From assembly GCF_032452875.1 (NCBI RefSeq), contig NC_083868.1, positions 35,630,537-35,694,536 on the forward strand: a stretch of 64,000 bases of DNA, read 5' to 3'. This DNA comes from Bos javanicus (Eukaryota; Chordata; Mammalia; Artiodactyla; Bovidae). Of this stretch, positions 22,647 through 34,495 are shown in pieces. Below the pieces are notes generated by a model. It worked only from the letters and a program-made list of their open reading frames with translations. It searched no databases and was not told the origin of the DNA. Numbering within the stretch: position 1 is the stretch's first letter; each line of letters starts with the position of its first letter. A program made the translations under genes and the position numbers.

Positions 22647-23889
22647 TTTGCTGGAAGACCAGAAACTATAAAACTCCTAGAGGAGAACATAGGCAAAACA
22701 CTCTCCGACATGCATCACAGCAGGATCCTCTATGACCCACCTCCCAGAATATTGGAAATAAAAGCAAAAATAAACAAATGGTACCTAATTAAAATTAAAA
22801 GCTTCTGCACAACAAAGGAAACTATAAGTAAGGTGAAAAGACAGCCTTCAGAATGGGAGAAAATAATAGCAAATGAATATACAAGCAACTCCTACAGCTC
22901 AATTCCAGAAAAATAAATGACCCAATCAAAAAATGGGCCAAAGAACTAAATAGACATTTCTCCAAAGAAGACATACAGATGGCTAACAAACACATGAAAA
23001 GATGCTCAACATCACTCATTATCAGAGAAATGTAAATCAAAACCACTATGAGGTACCATTTCACACCAGTCAGAATGGCTGCCATCCAAAAGTCTACAAG
23101 CAATAAATGCTGGAGAGGGTGTTGAGAAAAGGGAACCCTCTTACACTGTTGGTGGGAATGCAAACTAGTACAGCCACTATGGAGAACAGTGTGGAGATTC
23201 CTTAAAAAACTGGAAATAGAACTGCCTTATGATCCAACAATCCCACTGCTGGGCATAAACACTGAGGAAACCAGAATTGAAAGAGACATGTGTACCCCAA
23301 TGTTCATCGCAGCACTGTTTATAATAGCCAGGACATGGAAGCAACCTAGATGTCCATCAGCAGATGAATGGATAAAGAAAGCAGTGGTACATATACACAA
23401 TGGAGTATTACTCAGCCATTAAAAAATACATTTGAATCAGTTCTAATGAGGTGGATGAAACTGGCGCCTATTATACAGAGTGAAGTAAGCCAGAAAGAAA
23501 AACACCAATACAGTATACTAACGCATATATATGGAATTTAGAAAGATGGTAACAATAACCCTGTATACGAGACAGCAAAAGAGACACTGATGTAAAGAAC
23601 AGTCTTTTGGACTCTGTGAGAGAGGGAGAGAGTGGGATGATTTGGGAGAATGGCATTGAAACATGTATAATATCATATATGAAACGAGTTGCCAGTCCAG
23701 GTTCGATGCACGATATTGGATGCTTGGGGCTGGTGCACTGGGACGACCCAGAGGGAAGGTATGGGGAGGGAGGAGGGAGGAGGGTTCAGGAAGGGGAACA
23801 CGTGTATACCTGTGGTGAATTCACTTTAATATATGGCAAAATCAATACAATATTGTAAAGTTAAAAAATAAAATTAAAAAAATAAAAAT
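22647..23889 (+). mobile_element. L1 (ruminant type), 5'-truncated 3' end with TSD
   Basis: Carries the last ~700 bases of L1 ORF2, then the 3' UTR and an A/T-rich tail (AAAATAAAATTAAAAAAATA). The ORF2 C-terminal region is recognisable at 23,189-23,422: it reads MWRFLKKLEIELPYDPTIPL and then a DEWIKK motif. A frameshift near 23,380 breaks it. Further stops occur upstream. The 3' UTR holds a G-rich AGGGAGGAGGGAGG tract near 23,767. An 11-base duplication, AATACAATTTA, lies at 22,636-22,646 and 23,890-23,900. ORF2 would supply endonuclease and reverse transcriptase; this copy cannot. Confidence 0.93.
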
Positions 23890-24061
23890 AATACAATTTA
23901 ATGATATCAAGTTCTGGCCTTGCAATATAAGCAATACATAAGTTATTTACCAATAAAATGTGTAGTTCAAATATTAGAGTCAAAAAATAGCTGAAACAGG
24001 ATGCACAAACAAAAGAATTGGGGCTATCAATAGAGTTTTTAGTAAGATATAAAAGAATACA

Positions 24062-24281
24062 GGGGCTTCCTTGGTGGCTCAGTGGTAAAAATCCACCTTC
24101 CAATGAGGAGACACATGTTCAATCCCTTATTTGGAAAGATTCCTTAAAGGAGGAAATGGCAAGCCACACCAGTATTCTAGCTTGGAGAATCCCACAGACA
24201 GGACCCTGGCAGGCTACAGTCCATGGGGTTACAAAAGAGTCGGACACAACTTAGCAACTAAATAACAACATCAACAGCAAC
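24062..24281 (+). mobile_element. Bov-tA SINE, forward
   Basis: tRNA-like head GGGGCTTCCTTGGTGGCTCA, Bov-A part ending GAGTCGGACACAAC, and an AACAACATCAACAGC tail. Flanks 'aagaataca' (24,053-24,061) and 'aaggataca' (24,282-24,290) form a probable 9-base TSD with one mismatch. The element is moderately diverged. Confidence 0.92.
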
Positions 24282-24312
24282 AAGGATACAAGTTATAATA
24301 ACAGTAAAGGCC

Positions 24313-24425
24313 TATTGAGTTCCTTCCTGTGCCGGGCACTGTGCTAAGTAATTTCCAAAAAATATTTAATTCTCACAACAACCTTTAGAGAAGAGAATTT
24401 GACCCTTCTCTGGAAAAAAGATTGA
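24313..24425 (+). mobile_element. MIR SINE relic
   Basis: Shows 'ttccttcctgtgccgggcac', then 'tgtgctaagtaatttcc' and 'ttaattctcacaacaacctt', the typical MIR core order. Confidence 0.75.
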
Positions 24426-24689
24426 GAATTTGGGAATTAAGTTTTTTCCAAGGGTTACAAAATCCTTCCTCATCCCTGCTCCATACTTAAAGGGAACTCC
24501 CAGGTTAAACCATTCACCTCCACTCTTGATGTACTTGAGAGGAACCTTCCACCAAGAGAGAAACTCAGAAGAGAAATGCAGCTCAGAGAAGGGAAATGTT
24601 CATGAAGGAAAGATAGTTTATGATAACCTTCAAGTGCCAGATGCTTTGGTTCTGAGGACAAGAAAGCTTAAAGGTGCTAGAAGGAGATT

Positions 24690-25385
24690 GCTAAGTTAAC
24701 AGTCACAGTGCAAAGTTAGGATAGTGGTGTTCTGGGAGCATAAAGAAAGAACACCCAAAGTCCTCTTAGGAGATGACAGAGAGAAGAGAGAAGGGCGTAA
24801 GAGACAAGGGAATGAATCTTGAAAACTGAGCTGTTGATAAGTTCGTGAAGTTCATGGGTGGTGACACATATTCCAGGAGCGGTGATAAGCAGTACAAAGG
24901 CATTGACCTTTGAAAGGATATGTGAGGTAATTGAAAAAGCAAATGATTTGGTAGACTGCAGATAGGATAAGTCATGGGGCTGGAAAAGTAATCAGGGATC
25001 AGATTAGAAGAGTCATCTTACATGAACAAAATAATTTTTGAAAACTTTTAGGCAAGGGAATGACATGAATAGGCAGGACTTTTAGGAAGGGCTCCTGGGA
25101 ACTCTGTGGAGGATGAGTATGGGAAAGGATGAGAATGTGGCAGGGATCACAGTCAGAAGCAACACATCAAAAGCTGAGGATTTAGATTTCTGCTAAACAG
25201 GAGAAAAGAAGGTGGAGAGAGGACAAAACTGGGAGATACTTAAAGATATTTAGAAGGTTCTGACAGGACTTGGTGGCATGCTGGATGTGGATACCTAGAA
25301 TGAAGGAGGGATTAAAGATAACAGCTTTGTCATGGGAATTGGGAGTCTTAAAGAGTGTTTTTCTTTCAAAAGGGTTTGAGGCCAC
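24690..25385 (+). repeat. Probable ancient dispersed repeat, family not assigned
   Basis: Purine-rich sequence with blocks such as 'gcaagggaatgacatgaata', 'gcatgctggatgtggata' and 'gaatgaaggagggattaaag'. These resemble the downstream half of the same ancient repeat as at 9,785 and 47,060. No protein is encoded; frames here are short. Confidence 0.4.
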
Positions 25386-25719
25386 TGCATAATCTCAGCA
25401 TAAAAATGAGAAAACTGCACAGTCTTCAGAATAAATAACATATTCATGGAATTTTCATTCTTATGCCTGTTTGTTCAGGTTATAAAAATAAAACAAGCTT
25501 TGATGAAAATATTTTAAAAATATAATTGCCTTGATATGTGAGAGTATTTCCTTTCAGACTACTTTCCTAAGCATATGGAGAAGGGCAGTGAGTGAGTGTG
25601 CATATTTATGTATGTGGTGGAGATCCAGGTTTTATACCATGCATAGCCAAAAAGAACCATCTCTAATGTGTTTTCCATAGGGGTACCTTTGGAATATTTT
25701 GTTTCCAGATGTGACCCAA

Positions 25720-25825
25720 GTCTAACAAACATTTGTTGAGTGAATGAATACTTTTTAGTTTAATTTTTAATATGTTACATAGATATTTACAATAACTAAC
25801 ATTTATTTGCTGAGCACAGCACATC
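25720..25825 (+). mobile_element. MIR-like fragments
   Basis: 'acaaacatttgttgagtgaa' at about 25,724 is a MIR/L2 3'-end signature. 'actaacatttatttgctgag' near 25,796 resembles a MIR 5' core. Two pieces of old SINE lie side by side. Confidence 0.45.
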
Positions 25826-25924
25826 AGAACGAGACACAGTTTCCCCTCAGTCTCTCCCATCAGGAAGCTTCCATAAGCCTCTTATCCTTATCCATCAGTG
25901 GGCACACAGAATGAAAATCACAAT

Positions 25925-28900
25925 CAAAGAAAACTAACCAATCTGATCACATGGACCACAGCCTTGTCTAACTCAAGGAAACTATGAGCCATGCTGTGTA
26001 GGGCCACCCAAGATGGACGGGTCATGGGGGAGAGTTCTGACAAAACATGGTCCACTAGAAAACGGAATGGCAAACCACATCAGTATTCTTGCCTTGAGAA
26101 CCCCATGAACAGGATGAAAAGGCAAAAAGATAGGACACTGAAAGGTGAACTCCCCAGGTGGGTAGGTGCCCCATATGCTATTAGAGAAAAGCGGAGAAAT
26201 AACTCCAGAAAGAATGAAGAGATGGAGCCAAAACAAAAACAGCACCCAGTTATGGATGTGACTGGTGATAGAAGTAAAGTCCAATGCTGTAATGAGCAAT
26301 ATTGACCTGGAATGTTAGGTCCATGAATCAAGGCAAATTGGAAGTGATCAAACAGGAGATGGCAACAGAGAACATTGGCATTTTAGGAATCAGCGAACTA
26401 AAATGAATTGGAATGGGTGAATTTAATTCTGATAGCCATTATATCTACTACTGTGGCCAAGAATCCCTTAGAAGAAATGGAGTAGCCATCATAGTAAACA
26501 AAAGAATCTGAAATGCAGTACTTGGACGCATTCTCAAAAACAACAGAATGATCTCTGTTCGTTTCCAAGGCAAACCATTCAATATCACAGTAATCCAAGT
26601 CTATGCCCCAACCAGTAATGCTTAAAAAGCTGAAGTTGAACGGTTCTACGAAGACCTACAAGACCTTCTAGAACTAAAACCCAAAAAATATGTCCTTTTC
26701 ATTTTAGGAGACTGGAATGCACAAGTAGGAAGTCAGAAATACCTGGAGTAACAGGTAAATTTGGCATTGGATTACAGAATGAAGCAGGGAAAAGGCTAAT
26801 AGAGTTTTGCCAAGAGAACACACTGGTATAGAAAACCTTATCCAACAATGGAAGAGAAGACTCTACACATGGACATTACCAGATGGTCAATACTGAAATC
26901 AGATTGATTATATTCTTTGCAGCCAGATGGAAAAGCTCTATACAGTCAGCAAAAACAAGACCGGGAGCTGACTGTGGCTCAGATCATGAACTCCTTATTG
27001 CCAAATTCAGACTGAAATTAAAGAAAGTAGTGGAAACGACTAGATCATTCAGATATGACCTAAATCAAATCCCTTATGATTATACAGTGGAACTGACAAA
27101 TAGATCCAAAGGATTAGATCTGATAGACAGAGTGCCTGAAGAACTATGGATGGAGGTTCGTGACATTGTACAGGAGGCAGGGATCAAGACCATCCCCAAG
27201 AAAAAGAAATGAAAAAAGGCAAAATGGTTGTCTGAGGAGGCCTTACTAATAGCTGAGAAAAGAAGAGAAGTGAAAGGTAAAGGAGAAAAGGAAAGATATA
27301 CCCATTTGAATGCAGAGTTCCAAAGAACAGCAAGGAGAGATAAGAAAACCTTCCTCAGTGGTCACTGCAAAGAAATAGAGGAAAACAATAGAATGGGAAA
27401 GACTAGAGAGCTCTTCAAGAAAATCAGAGATATCAAGGGAACATTTCATGCAAAGATGGGCTCAATAAAGGACAGAAATGGTATGGACCTAACAGAAGCA
27501 GAAGATATTAAAAAGAGGTGGCAAGAATACACAGAAGAACTGTACAAAAAAGATCTCCACAATTCAGATAATCACAATGGCATGATCACTCACATAGAGC
27601 CAGACATCTTGGAATGCAAAGTCAAGTGGACCTTAGGAAGCATCACTATGACCAGAGCTAGCGGAGGTAATGGAATTCCAATTGAGCTATTTCAAATCCT
27701 GAAAGATGATGCTGTGAAAGTGCTGCACTCAATATGCCAGCAAATTTGGAAAACTCAGCAGTGGCCACAGGACTGGAAAAGGTCAGTTTTCATTCCAATC
27801 CCAAAGAAAGGCAATGCCAAAGAATGCTCAAACTACCGCACAATTGCACTCATTTCACATGCTAGCAAAGTAATGCTCAAAATTCTCCCAGACAGCTTTC
27901 AAAAGTACGTGAACCATGAACTTCTGGATGTTCAGGCTGGATTTAGAAAAAGCAGAGGAACCAGAGATCAAATTACCAACATCTGTTGGATCATTGAAAA
28001 AGCAGGAGGGTTCCAGAAAAACATCTACTTCTGCTTCATTGACTATACTAAAGCCATTAGTGTGGATCACAACTGTGTGGATCACAACAAACTGTGGAAA
28101 ATTCTTAAAGAGATGGGAATTCCAGACCACTTGACCTGCCTCTTGAGAAATCTGTATGCAGGTCAAGGAGCAACAATTAGAACTGGACATGGAACAACAG
28201 ACTGGTTCCAAATCGGGAAAGGAGTACTTCAAAGCTGAATATTGTCACCCTGCTTAGTTGAGTTATATGCAGAGTATATCATAAGAAATTCTGGGCTGGA
28301 TGAAGCACAAGCTGGAATCAAGATTGCCATTAAAAATATCCATAACCTCAAATATGCAGATGACACCCCACTTACAACAGAAAGCAAAGAACCTAGAAAG
28401 CCTCTTGATGAAAGTGAAAGAGGAGGGTGAAAAAGTTGGCTTAAAACTCAACATTCAGTAAACTAAGATCATGGCATCTAGTCCCATCACTTCATGGCAA
28501 ATAGATGTGAAAACAATGGAAACAGTGACAGACTTTATTTTGGGGGGCTCCAAAATCACTGCAGATGGTGACTGCAGCCATGAAATTAAAAGACGCTTGC
28601 CCTTTGGAAGAAAAGCTATGACCAACCTAGATAGCATATTAAAAAGCAGAGACATTACTTTGGCCACAAACGTCCATCTAGTAAAAGCTATGGTTTTCCC
28701 AATAATCATGTATGGAAATGAGAGTTGGAATATAAAGAAAGCTAAGTGCTGAAGAATTGATGCTTTTGAACTGGTGTTGCAGAAGACTTTTGAGATCCCT
28801 TGGGGTGCAAGGAGATCTAACCAGTCCATCCTAAAGGAAATCAGTCCTCAATATTCATTGGAAGGACTTATGCTGAAGCTGAAACTCCAATACTTTGGCC

Positions 28901-29119
28901 ACCTGATGCGAAGAGCTGATGCATTTGAAAAGACCCTGATGCTGGGAACGATTGAAGGCAGGAGGAGAAGGGGACGACAGAGGATGAGATGGTTGGATGG
29001 CATCACCAACTCAATGGACATGAGTTTGAGTAAGCTCCAGGGAAGCCTGGTGTGCTGCAGTCATGAGGTCGCAAAAGTCGGACACAGCTGAGTGATTGAA
29101 CTGAACTGAACTGAATTGA
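25925..29119 (+). mobile_element. BovB LINE (RTE), near full length, inactive
   Basis: About 3.2 kb, close to the full BovB length. It has a 5' leader (ACCAATCTGATCACATGGAC near 25,940), a region coding for AP-type endonuclease, then reverse transcriptase, then the standard 3' end with GTCGGACACAG and the GAACTGAACTGAA tail. It is the longest LINE in the window and is colinear with the BovB pieces at 1, 9,440, 10,133, 11,909, 44,322 and 45,887. A convincing TSD was not found. Coding lesions are listed in the next entry. The A-rich context and a MIR fragment immediately downstream mark its landing site. Confidence 0.95.
26340..29092 (+). pseudogene. Dead BovB ORF2 (endonuclease-reverse transcriptase)
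   Basis: The endonuclease part shows GADCGSDHELL, with the catalytic SDH motif at 26,979-26,987. The RT part shows the FIDYTKA catalytic block at 28,035-28,055 and the YADD motif at 28,353-28,364. The C-terminal part continues past KSRDITLATNVHL and LKLKLQYFGHLMRR. Lesions include in-frame stops at 26,404-26,406, 26,509-26,511, 26,623-26,625, 27,210-27,212, 28,236-28,238 and 28,750-28,752, a base loss near 26,733 and a frameshift near 28,391. A 15-base tandem duplication (28,060-28,074 and 28,075-28,089) lies just after the catalytic block. The longest surviving frame is 336 codons (27,228-28,238). Several stops look like CpG decay (CGA to TGA). The product would have been the enzyme for target-primed reverse transcription. 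Confidence 0.93.
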
Positions 29120-29121
29120 TC

Positions 29122-29182
29122 CAAGCTTCGTGCTAAATGCTACATGTAACATCTTGTTTAATACAACAACCCTGTTTGATGG
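29122..29182 (+). mobile_element. MIR core fragment
   Basis: 'cgtgctaaatgctacatg', then 'catcttgtttaatacaacaa' and 'ccctgtttgatgg' is the MIR core. It abuts the BovB tail, so the BovB may have inserted next to or inside this MIR. Confidence 0.65.
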
Positions 29183-29189
29183 AGACCAG

Positions 29190-30505
29190 TATAGTGCTCC
29201 AATGGTTAATATAGTGTCTGTGTTTTAAACAGATTAAGTTTTTTGTAAAATACCACATAATAGCCAAGAGTTTAACCTATGGCAGTACTTATTTCCAAGC
29301 ATTCTGCCCCCTTGTTAGGCAGATAAACCACAGTCATTTTATTAAGGTTTATTATTTTAACACTACTCTTGTTTATAAATCATTTCTTAAATTCTCAAAT
29401 GTTTGATTCCCTGGATTTAGTATCGTTTATTAAACATTTCTGATTTAAAGTCCAATATTTACTACTTTAATAGCATGAAGTTTATCATTGTAATTAATAT
29501 CTAGTCTGCTTTTTGATGATCCCTTGAGATTTTATTGCTATCACTGTTAAGTACTACATCAAGGAAACTATTATTTTTAAGTAGTCCACATTCAGAAAGA
29601 TTGTTGATATGCTTGTTACAACAATATAAGCAGCCTTCAATCTATTTAGTTGCCAGATCCTTTTATTGAAGACCCCAGAAAGCTTTTGTTTATAGGAGTC
29701 AGAGCTATTTGCTGTATTAGAAATTAAAACTAGAAACAGATGTAAACCACTAAGCACAGTTTTCACTAGTTATCAGAGTGATGACTCCTCACTCACTAAG
29801 TAACCTGCAGAAAACTCTCCAGTACTCTGTGAGAGAATGAGAGTGAAAGAACAAGTGATATCATGCTGTTAAGAAGATGCTTTGACCATGTGGTTTCTGT
29901 GACAAGTTCTGGAGGAGTCCCAGGGATCTATGGATCACTCTTTGAGAACCATGGCACTATATCATACTTAATATTTTAATTAACCATTTAAAAAACAATC
30001 TTTTCATTTTGATGGACAAAGAACAATATATCATCCTTGTTTTAACTTGCATTTCTTTGGATCATTATTATTTGTGTCTCTCTTTTTATGATTATCCTTC
30101 CTCTTCTAGATTTTTCCTTGTTTTTCACTTCTTACTTTCATTCTGAACCAGAATTGTCCAATTCAAAGTCTTTTCCCATCTTCCCTTGAAATGTAGACAA
30201 TAACACAGCTTAGTTTTTCATTTTCGTTCTAGCATGCTGAAGAAAATTTATGTTATTTGTGGTTGACTTCTCTAGCAGACTTTAAGCTCATAAACCCTCA
30301 GAATATATCCTCCTCACTATGTACATGCCACAGCTGATCTGTGTGGGCCCTACAGAACCTTCCAGAGAAAAAGACCTCTGTGTTGAAACACTGATTATCT
30401 GTTTAACTTCTCTCTGAATGTTTGTCATAAATAATCTCCCTTGAAGTTGCCTAAAGGTAACCTTGTCACTCTTTCTTCCTCATCCTGTTTTTATAGGTAC
30501 AAGTC
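29190..30505. other. Nothing firmly recognised
   Basis: AT-rich DNA. The stretch 29,900-29,955 ('ggagtcccagggatc...ctttgagaaccatgg') resembles the end of a short hAT repeat. The stretch near 30,250-30,320 faintly resembles an L2 3' end. Neither is firm enough for its own entry. Confidence 0.4.
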
Positions 30506-30519
30506 AGGAGAAAAGTCAT

Positions 30520-30727
30520 CTTCTTAAACATCTTCTCAGTCATGTCTGACTCTTTGGACCAGGTGGACTGTGGCCCGGCAGTCTTCTCTGTCCATGGAAT
30601 TCTCCAGGCAAGAATGCTGGAGTGGGTTGCCATTCCCTTCTCCAGCAGATCTTCCTGACCCAGGGATTGAACCCTATCTTCTGCATTGCAGGCAGAGTCT
30701 TTACTATCTGAGCCACCAGGGAAACCC
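30520..30727 (-). mobile_element. Bov-tA SINE, reverse, with TSD
   Basis: Reverse Bov-tA from TCTCAGTCATGTCTGACTC to ATCTGAGCCACCAGGGAAAC. Imperfect duplications of about 13 bases flank it (GGAGAAAAGTCAT ending at 30,519 and AGAGAAAAGTAAT at 30,728-30,740). A small deletion removed part of the GTGACCCCATGG block. Confidence 0.93.
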
Positions 30728-30740
30728 AGAGAAAAGTAAT

Positions 30741-32120
30741 AGGAAAAGAAACAGAAAAGAACGCATACCTTCACCGACTGCTACTGTGCCACCAGATTTA
30801 CTTCTTACTGCTTCACCCATATGGGTCTTCAAATATTTGTTGCCAGAATACTGATATTCTATATCACCAAAACTTTTGCTATTTAATTTCATTCTCTTGA
30901 CTTTAAAAAATAATTCATTTCTAGATGATGCCTACACTTACATTTCTAACCATCTGTCCACATTTTTCACCTTAACATATAAAATTTGGATTCATTTGAA
31001 TAGAATATTGCAAGAATAATATTGTTTCAGCTAAAATTGTATTGTCTTGTCTGAATATTAATCATATGTCCTTCTACTGAACATAACACTCCACGTTTAA
31101 AAAAGCTAATTTGATTTTTCCACAATATGGTTGAGTTTATCTCAAAAAATCCCTTGCAGCATTTAGGTTTACAGAAATTATGTTCTGTCAAAATAGTTTA
31201 TAATGGCAGCATTAAATATTGCCCTAAGGAAAAATATAGCTAAAAGTTTACTGAGAAATAATATCTTGGTGCCATGCCACATTAGAATAATTTTTTTTTC
31301 TTTCCTGGAGATAATATTTTATGGTCATATTTTGAAAGAGAATCTATATTTGCCCACAAAGTAGAATATTTAAATGGGAAAGTTAAGGATTCATGATGCA
31401 TTGCTAAATTATGAATTCAACTGCCACCTCCATACATTTCTACTCATAAAAGCCCCCTTTCCACTTTGTACTAAATGAAGTGGTTAATAGTTTGGGCAGA
31501 GTACTTAGCTTCTGAAAATAGCCTGCAGATAAAGGATGACGTTGGTGATAAATATAATATACAACTGGCAATTTACATACAGTGCTTGTGCCTACAGTAG
31601 TGCATGATAATTAGCAAGCACCCCTGGCGACTCTCTGTATCCTCCTCTCCATCTGTTGCTTCACTTTGAGTTTTAGGCAACTAGAATATTGAATATTTGG
31701 AATGTTTTTTTGTGCTACAAAATTTAGTTTTATATATGGAATATATATTATATAATGCAGTAAGTAATATTATTGACTCCAGTACTCAAGATCTTTTCTA
31801 TACCTGGCATTTGTTAGGCTATATGTCAGATATTTGACAAACATTTCCAGACTTCATCTATATATCTAGCATCCCTCTAGATCTTTAAGGATGGCAAAAT
31901 CAGCTCTGAGTATTGTGAAAGCAAGATCATACAAAAGCTTACATAGAATAGCTGAAAATAGCCCGTACCAGGGAAATTATCTCAATGGTTTTAGAAATAT
32001 TGTCTTTTTCCTGGGATATGAGACCAAATATTTCATGACATCAATGTGATAAATTAAGAAAGCAAAATTATGTTATAGAATAGTCCTTAAAATATGGATG
32101 ATAAGAATAAATATCCTGAG
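30741..32120. other. Nothing recognised
   Basis: AT-rich DNA without a named repeat or gene. A trace at about 31,800-31,880 could be MIR but is too diverged. Confidence 0.45.
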
Positions 32121-32124
32121 TTAA

Positions 32125-32325
32125 AATCCATATTCTGCTATTGACTAACCAGGTAACCTGGTCAAGTTTCTTTACCTCTCTGTCTTAATTTTTCTCTTTG
32201 GCTTAACGTTTACATTTGTAGAATGAACATAATATTTCTAGGGTTGCTATGAGAATTAAAAAGGAACTAATATTCATAAGCACTTATAACAGTGTCTGCC
32301 ATAGAATAAATTATATTAGTGGTGG
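32125..32325 (+). mobile_element. MIR SINE relic, 3' half
   Basis: 'taacctggtcaagtttcttt', 'acctctctgtcttaa', 'tagggttgctatgagaatta' and 'acagtgtctgccatagaa' follow the MIR consensus in order to the 3' end ('ttaaatgaataaa'). This is one of the clearest MIR copies in the window. Confidence 0.85.
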
Positions 32326-32777
32326 TTAAATGAATAAAAAGAAATAAACACACTACGCTTATTTTAGACATGAAACTGTGAAAGATGCCCAGATTTGCTT
32401 GTGCTAATCAATCATGAAATTCTTATTGTCTCATACTATTCTTTTAAAAATCATTGAGTGTTAATAATATGATAGAATGAATTCAATTGACTTCTATCTT
32501 ATCATGAATAAAATATAATGTTTTCGTTCAAAGATAGGATGTCTATTTTTATACTGACCACTGCTTTTTGGGAGTGTTCCAAATGAGGCATGTAACTTAG
32601 TATAATAACTAACTGTACTGAGTAGTCAATATACCCCAAATTTTTTATAAATCTACAGAAAGACTTGCATTACATGTGAATATTTTTAATTGAACAAGAG
32701 ACCATAACTAAAACCCTGCAGATATAGATTAGAAAATTAGGCACAGTTTGCTCTTTGCTGGTCCCAATAAAAATTAG
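32326..32777. other. Nothing recognised
   Basis: AT-rich, no gene or named repeat. Confidence 0.45.
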
Positions 32778-33267
32778 GTGGATCTAGCTTAGATGGTAGG
32801 AGAAGGCAATGGCACCCCACTCCAGTACTCTTGCTTGGAAAATTCCATGGATGGAGGAGCCTGGTAGGCTGCAGTCCATGGGGTGGCTAAGAGTCGGACA
32901 CGTCTGAGCGACTTCATTTTCACTTTTCACTTTCATGCACTGGAGAAGGAAATGGCAACCCACTCCAGTGTTCTTGCCTGGAGAATCCCAGGGACGGGGG
33001 AGCCTGGTGGGCTGCTGTCTATGGGGTCGCACAGAGTCAGACACGACTGAAGTGACTTAGCATAGCATAGCTCAGACGGTAAAGCATCTGCCTACAATGT
33101 GGGGGACCCAGGTTCCATCCCTGGGTCTGGAAGAGACCTGGAAAAGAAAATGGCACCCCTCTCCAGTACTCTTGCCTGGAAAATCCCATGGACTGAGGAG
33201 CCTTGTAGGCTACAGTCCATGGAGTCGCAAAGAGTCAGACAGGACTGAGCGACTTCATTTCACTTCT
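32778..33267 (+). mobile_element. Bov-tA SINE, forward, split by a Bov-A2
   Basis: The tRNA-like head begins at about 32,778 (TAGCTTAGATGGTA at 32,785-32,798), is interrupted by a Bov-A2, and resumes at 33,068 (TAGCTCAGACGGTA, then AAGCATCTGCCTACAATGTG). The Bov-A part runs to GACTGAGCGACTTCATTTC. The interruption falls in the region of the pol III A box, so the host SINE could no longer be transcribed from its own promoter. Confidence 0.88.
32799..33067 (+). mobile_element. Bov-A2 SINE nested in a Bov-tA, with TSD
   Basis: Complete two-unit Bov-A2 (GGAGAAGGCAATGGCACCCC, second unit at about 32,941), ending ACTTAGCATAGCA. Its target duplication is the 14-base Bov-tA segment at 32,785-32,798 and 33,068-33,081, with two differences. 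The Bov-A2 is therefore younger than the Bov-tA. Confidence 0.93.
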
Positions 33268-33660
33268 TCAAACCATTAATGATGGACTGTGTAATATGAG
33301 AGTAAATTGTGGTGCTATTACTCTTCATTTGCTGATATAGTCCTTTTTAAAATGTATTTAACATTTTTTCTTATATCTTGGTCTGAATATCTTTAATTTT
33401 AGAATGAATGATTTTACCACATAGTTATAATTAGCAATACAATAGTAATTTTAAATAGACAAAAAAAATTGTTCAACTCCCTTTATATTTTATATAAGTT
33501 CTAAAACACAAGGCAAACAATGAAGGAAACTATCCTTTGCTTCCTGTTGTTAAAATACCAATGACATTACTATTCTTTAGCAATGAAATAATCTGATATC
33601 TTAAAGTTAGAATATAACTCCCATATTAATCTGGTTGTATCTGTATAATGTCATGTCATC
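33268..33660. other. Nothing recognised
   Basis: AT-rich DNA between two SINEs. Confidence 0.45.
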
Positions 33661-33839
33661 TAATCGCTGAGTCATGTCTGACTCTGTGACCCCATGGTCC
33701 ACCAGGCTCCTCTGTCCATGGGATTCTCCAGGCAAGAGACTGGGGTGGGTTGCCAGTTCCTTCTCTAGGGAATCTTTCCGACCCAGAAATCAAACCTGGG
33801 TCTCCCACATTCCAGGCAGATTCTTTACCATCTGAGCCC
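33661..33839 (-). mobile_element. Bov-tA SINE, reverse
   Basis: Reverse Bov-tA from CGCTGAGTCATGTCTGACTC to TTTACCATCTGAGCCC. Small deletions lie in the GACCCCATGG...CCACCAGG block and at the end of the tRNA head. Confidence 0.92.
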
Positions 33840-34029
33840 TGTCAGTATAATTTATAATAAATATAAATAAAGCACAAATAAAAAGCTATGGTTCTGGACA
33901 AAGTCTAGATGTTGTGTTGGCTCATATGGCTGTCATTTAGATACCTGCAGTCAGACTTTAGTAAATTTATCAAAAACTGGGCTATTTGGGCAAGTTAAGC
34001 TTCTGGATAATTTATCAAGATTAGCTCCT

Positions 34030-34495
34030 ATACCAATTAGCTTTTGCTTTGTAACAAACCACCCCTAAAATATAATGGTTTAAAGCAGCAATCATTTACC
34101 ATCATTGTTCACAAGTGAACAGTTTGGTTGGGTGGTTCTGCTGATCTGGGTCAGACTTGGTTCATCTTAATCACTAGGTAGTGGCCATCTGGACTAACCT
34201 AGCTGGATGTTAGTCAGATGAAATCCGTGGGCAACAAAGATAACTAGACTAGTCTGTTCATGTAGAAGTTTAGCTGAGCCTTGTTCACATGGCAGTCAAG
34301 AGTGAGAAAGGGAAGAACCACCCAAGGCCTCTTGACGCTTGGATTCAAGACCTGTACATCACTCTGTTAAATTCTGTTGACCAAAGCAAGTTACAAAGCC
34401 AGCCCAAATTCAAGGAATGGAGGAACAAACTCCAATTCTTAACGGAAGTAACTGCAAAGAATTATGGTCATTCCTACAATCTACCACAGACACTC
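34030..34495 (-). mobile_element. MaLR/MLT1-like LTR relic, reverse
   Basis: The + strand begins with 'gctttgtaacaaaccacccc' and 'ataatggtttaaagcagcaa', the antisense start of an MLT1-type LTR. It continues with 'aagcaagttacaaagccagc' and 'aattatggtcattcctacaa' and ends at 'ctaccacaga'. It is well diverged. The 90-codon frame inside it is chance. The subfamily is not assigned. Confidence 0.6.

Noticed and set aside
27228..28238. 336-codon open frame as an active reverse transcriptase
   Set aside because: It is the middle of a dead BovB ORF2. There are stops upstream and directly downstream, before the YADD motif, so the enzyme cannot be made.
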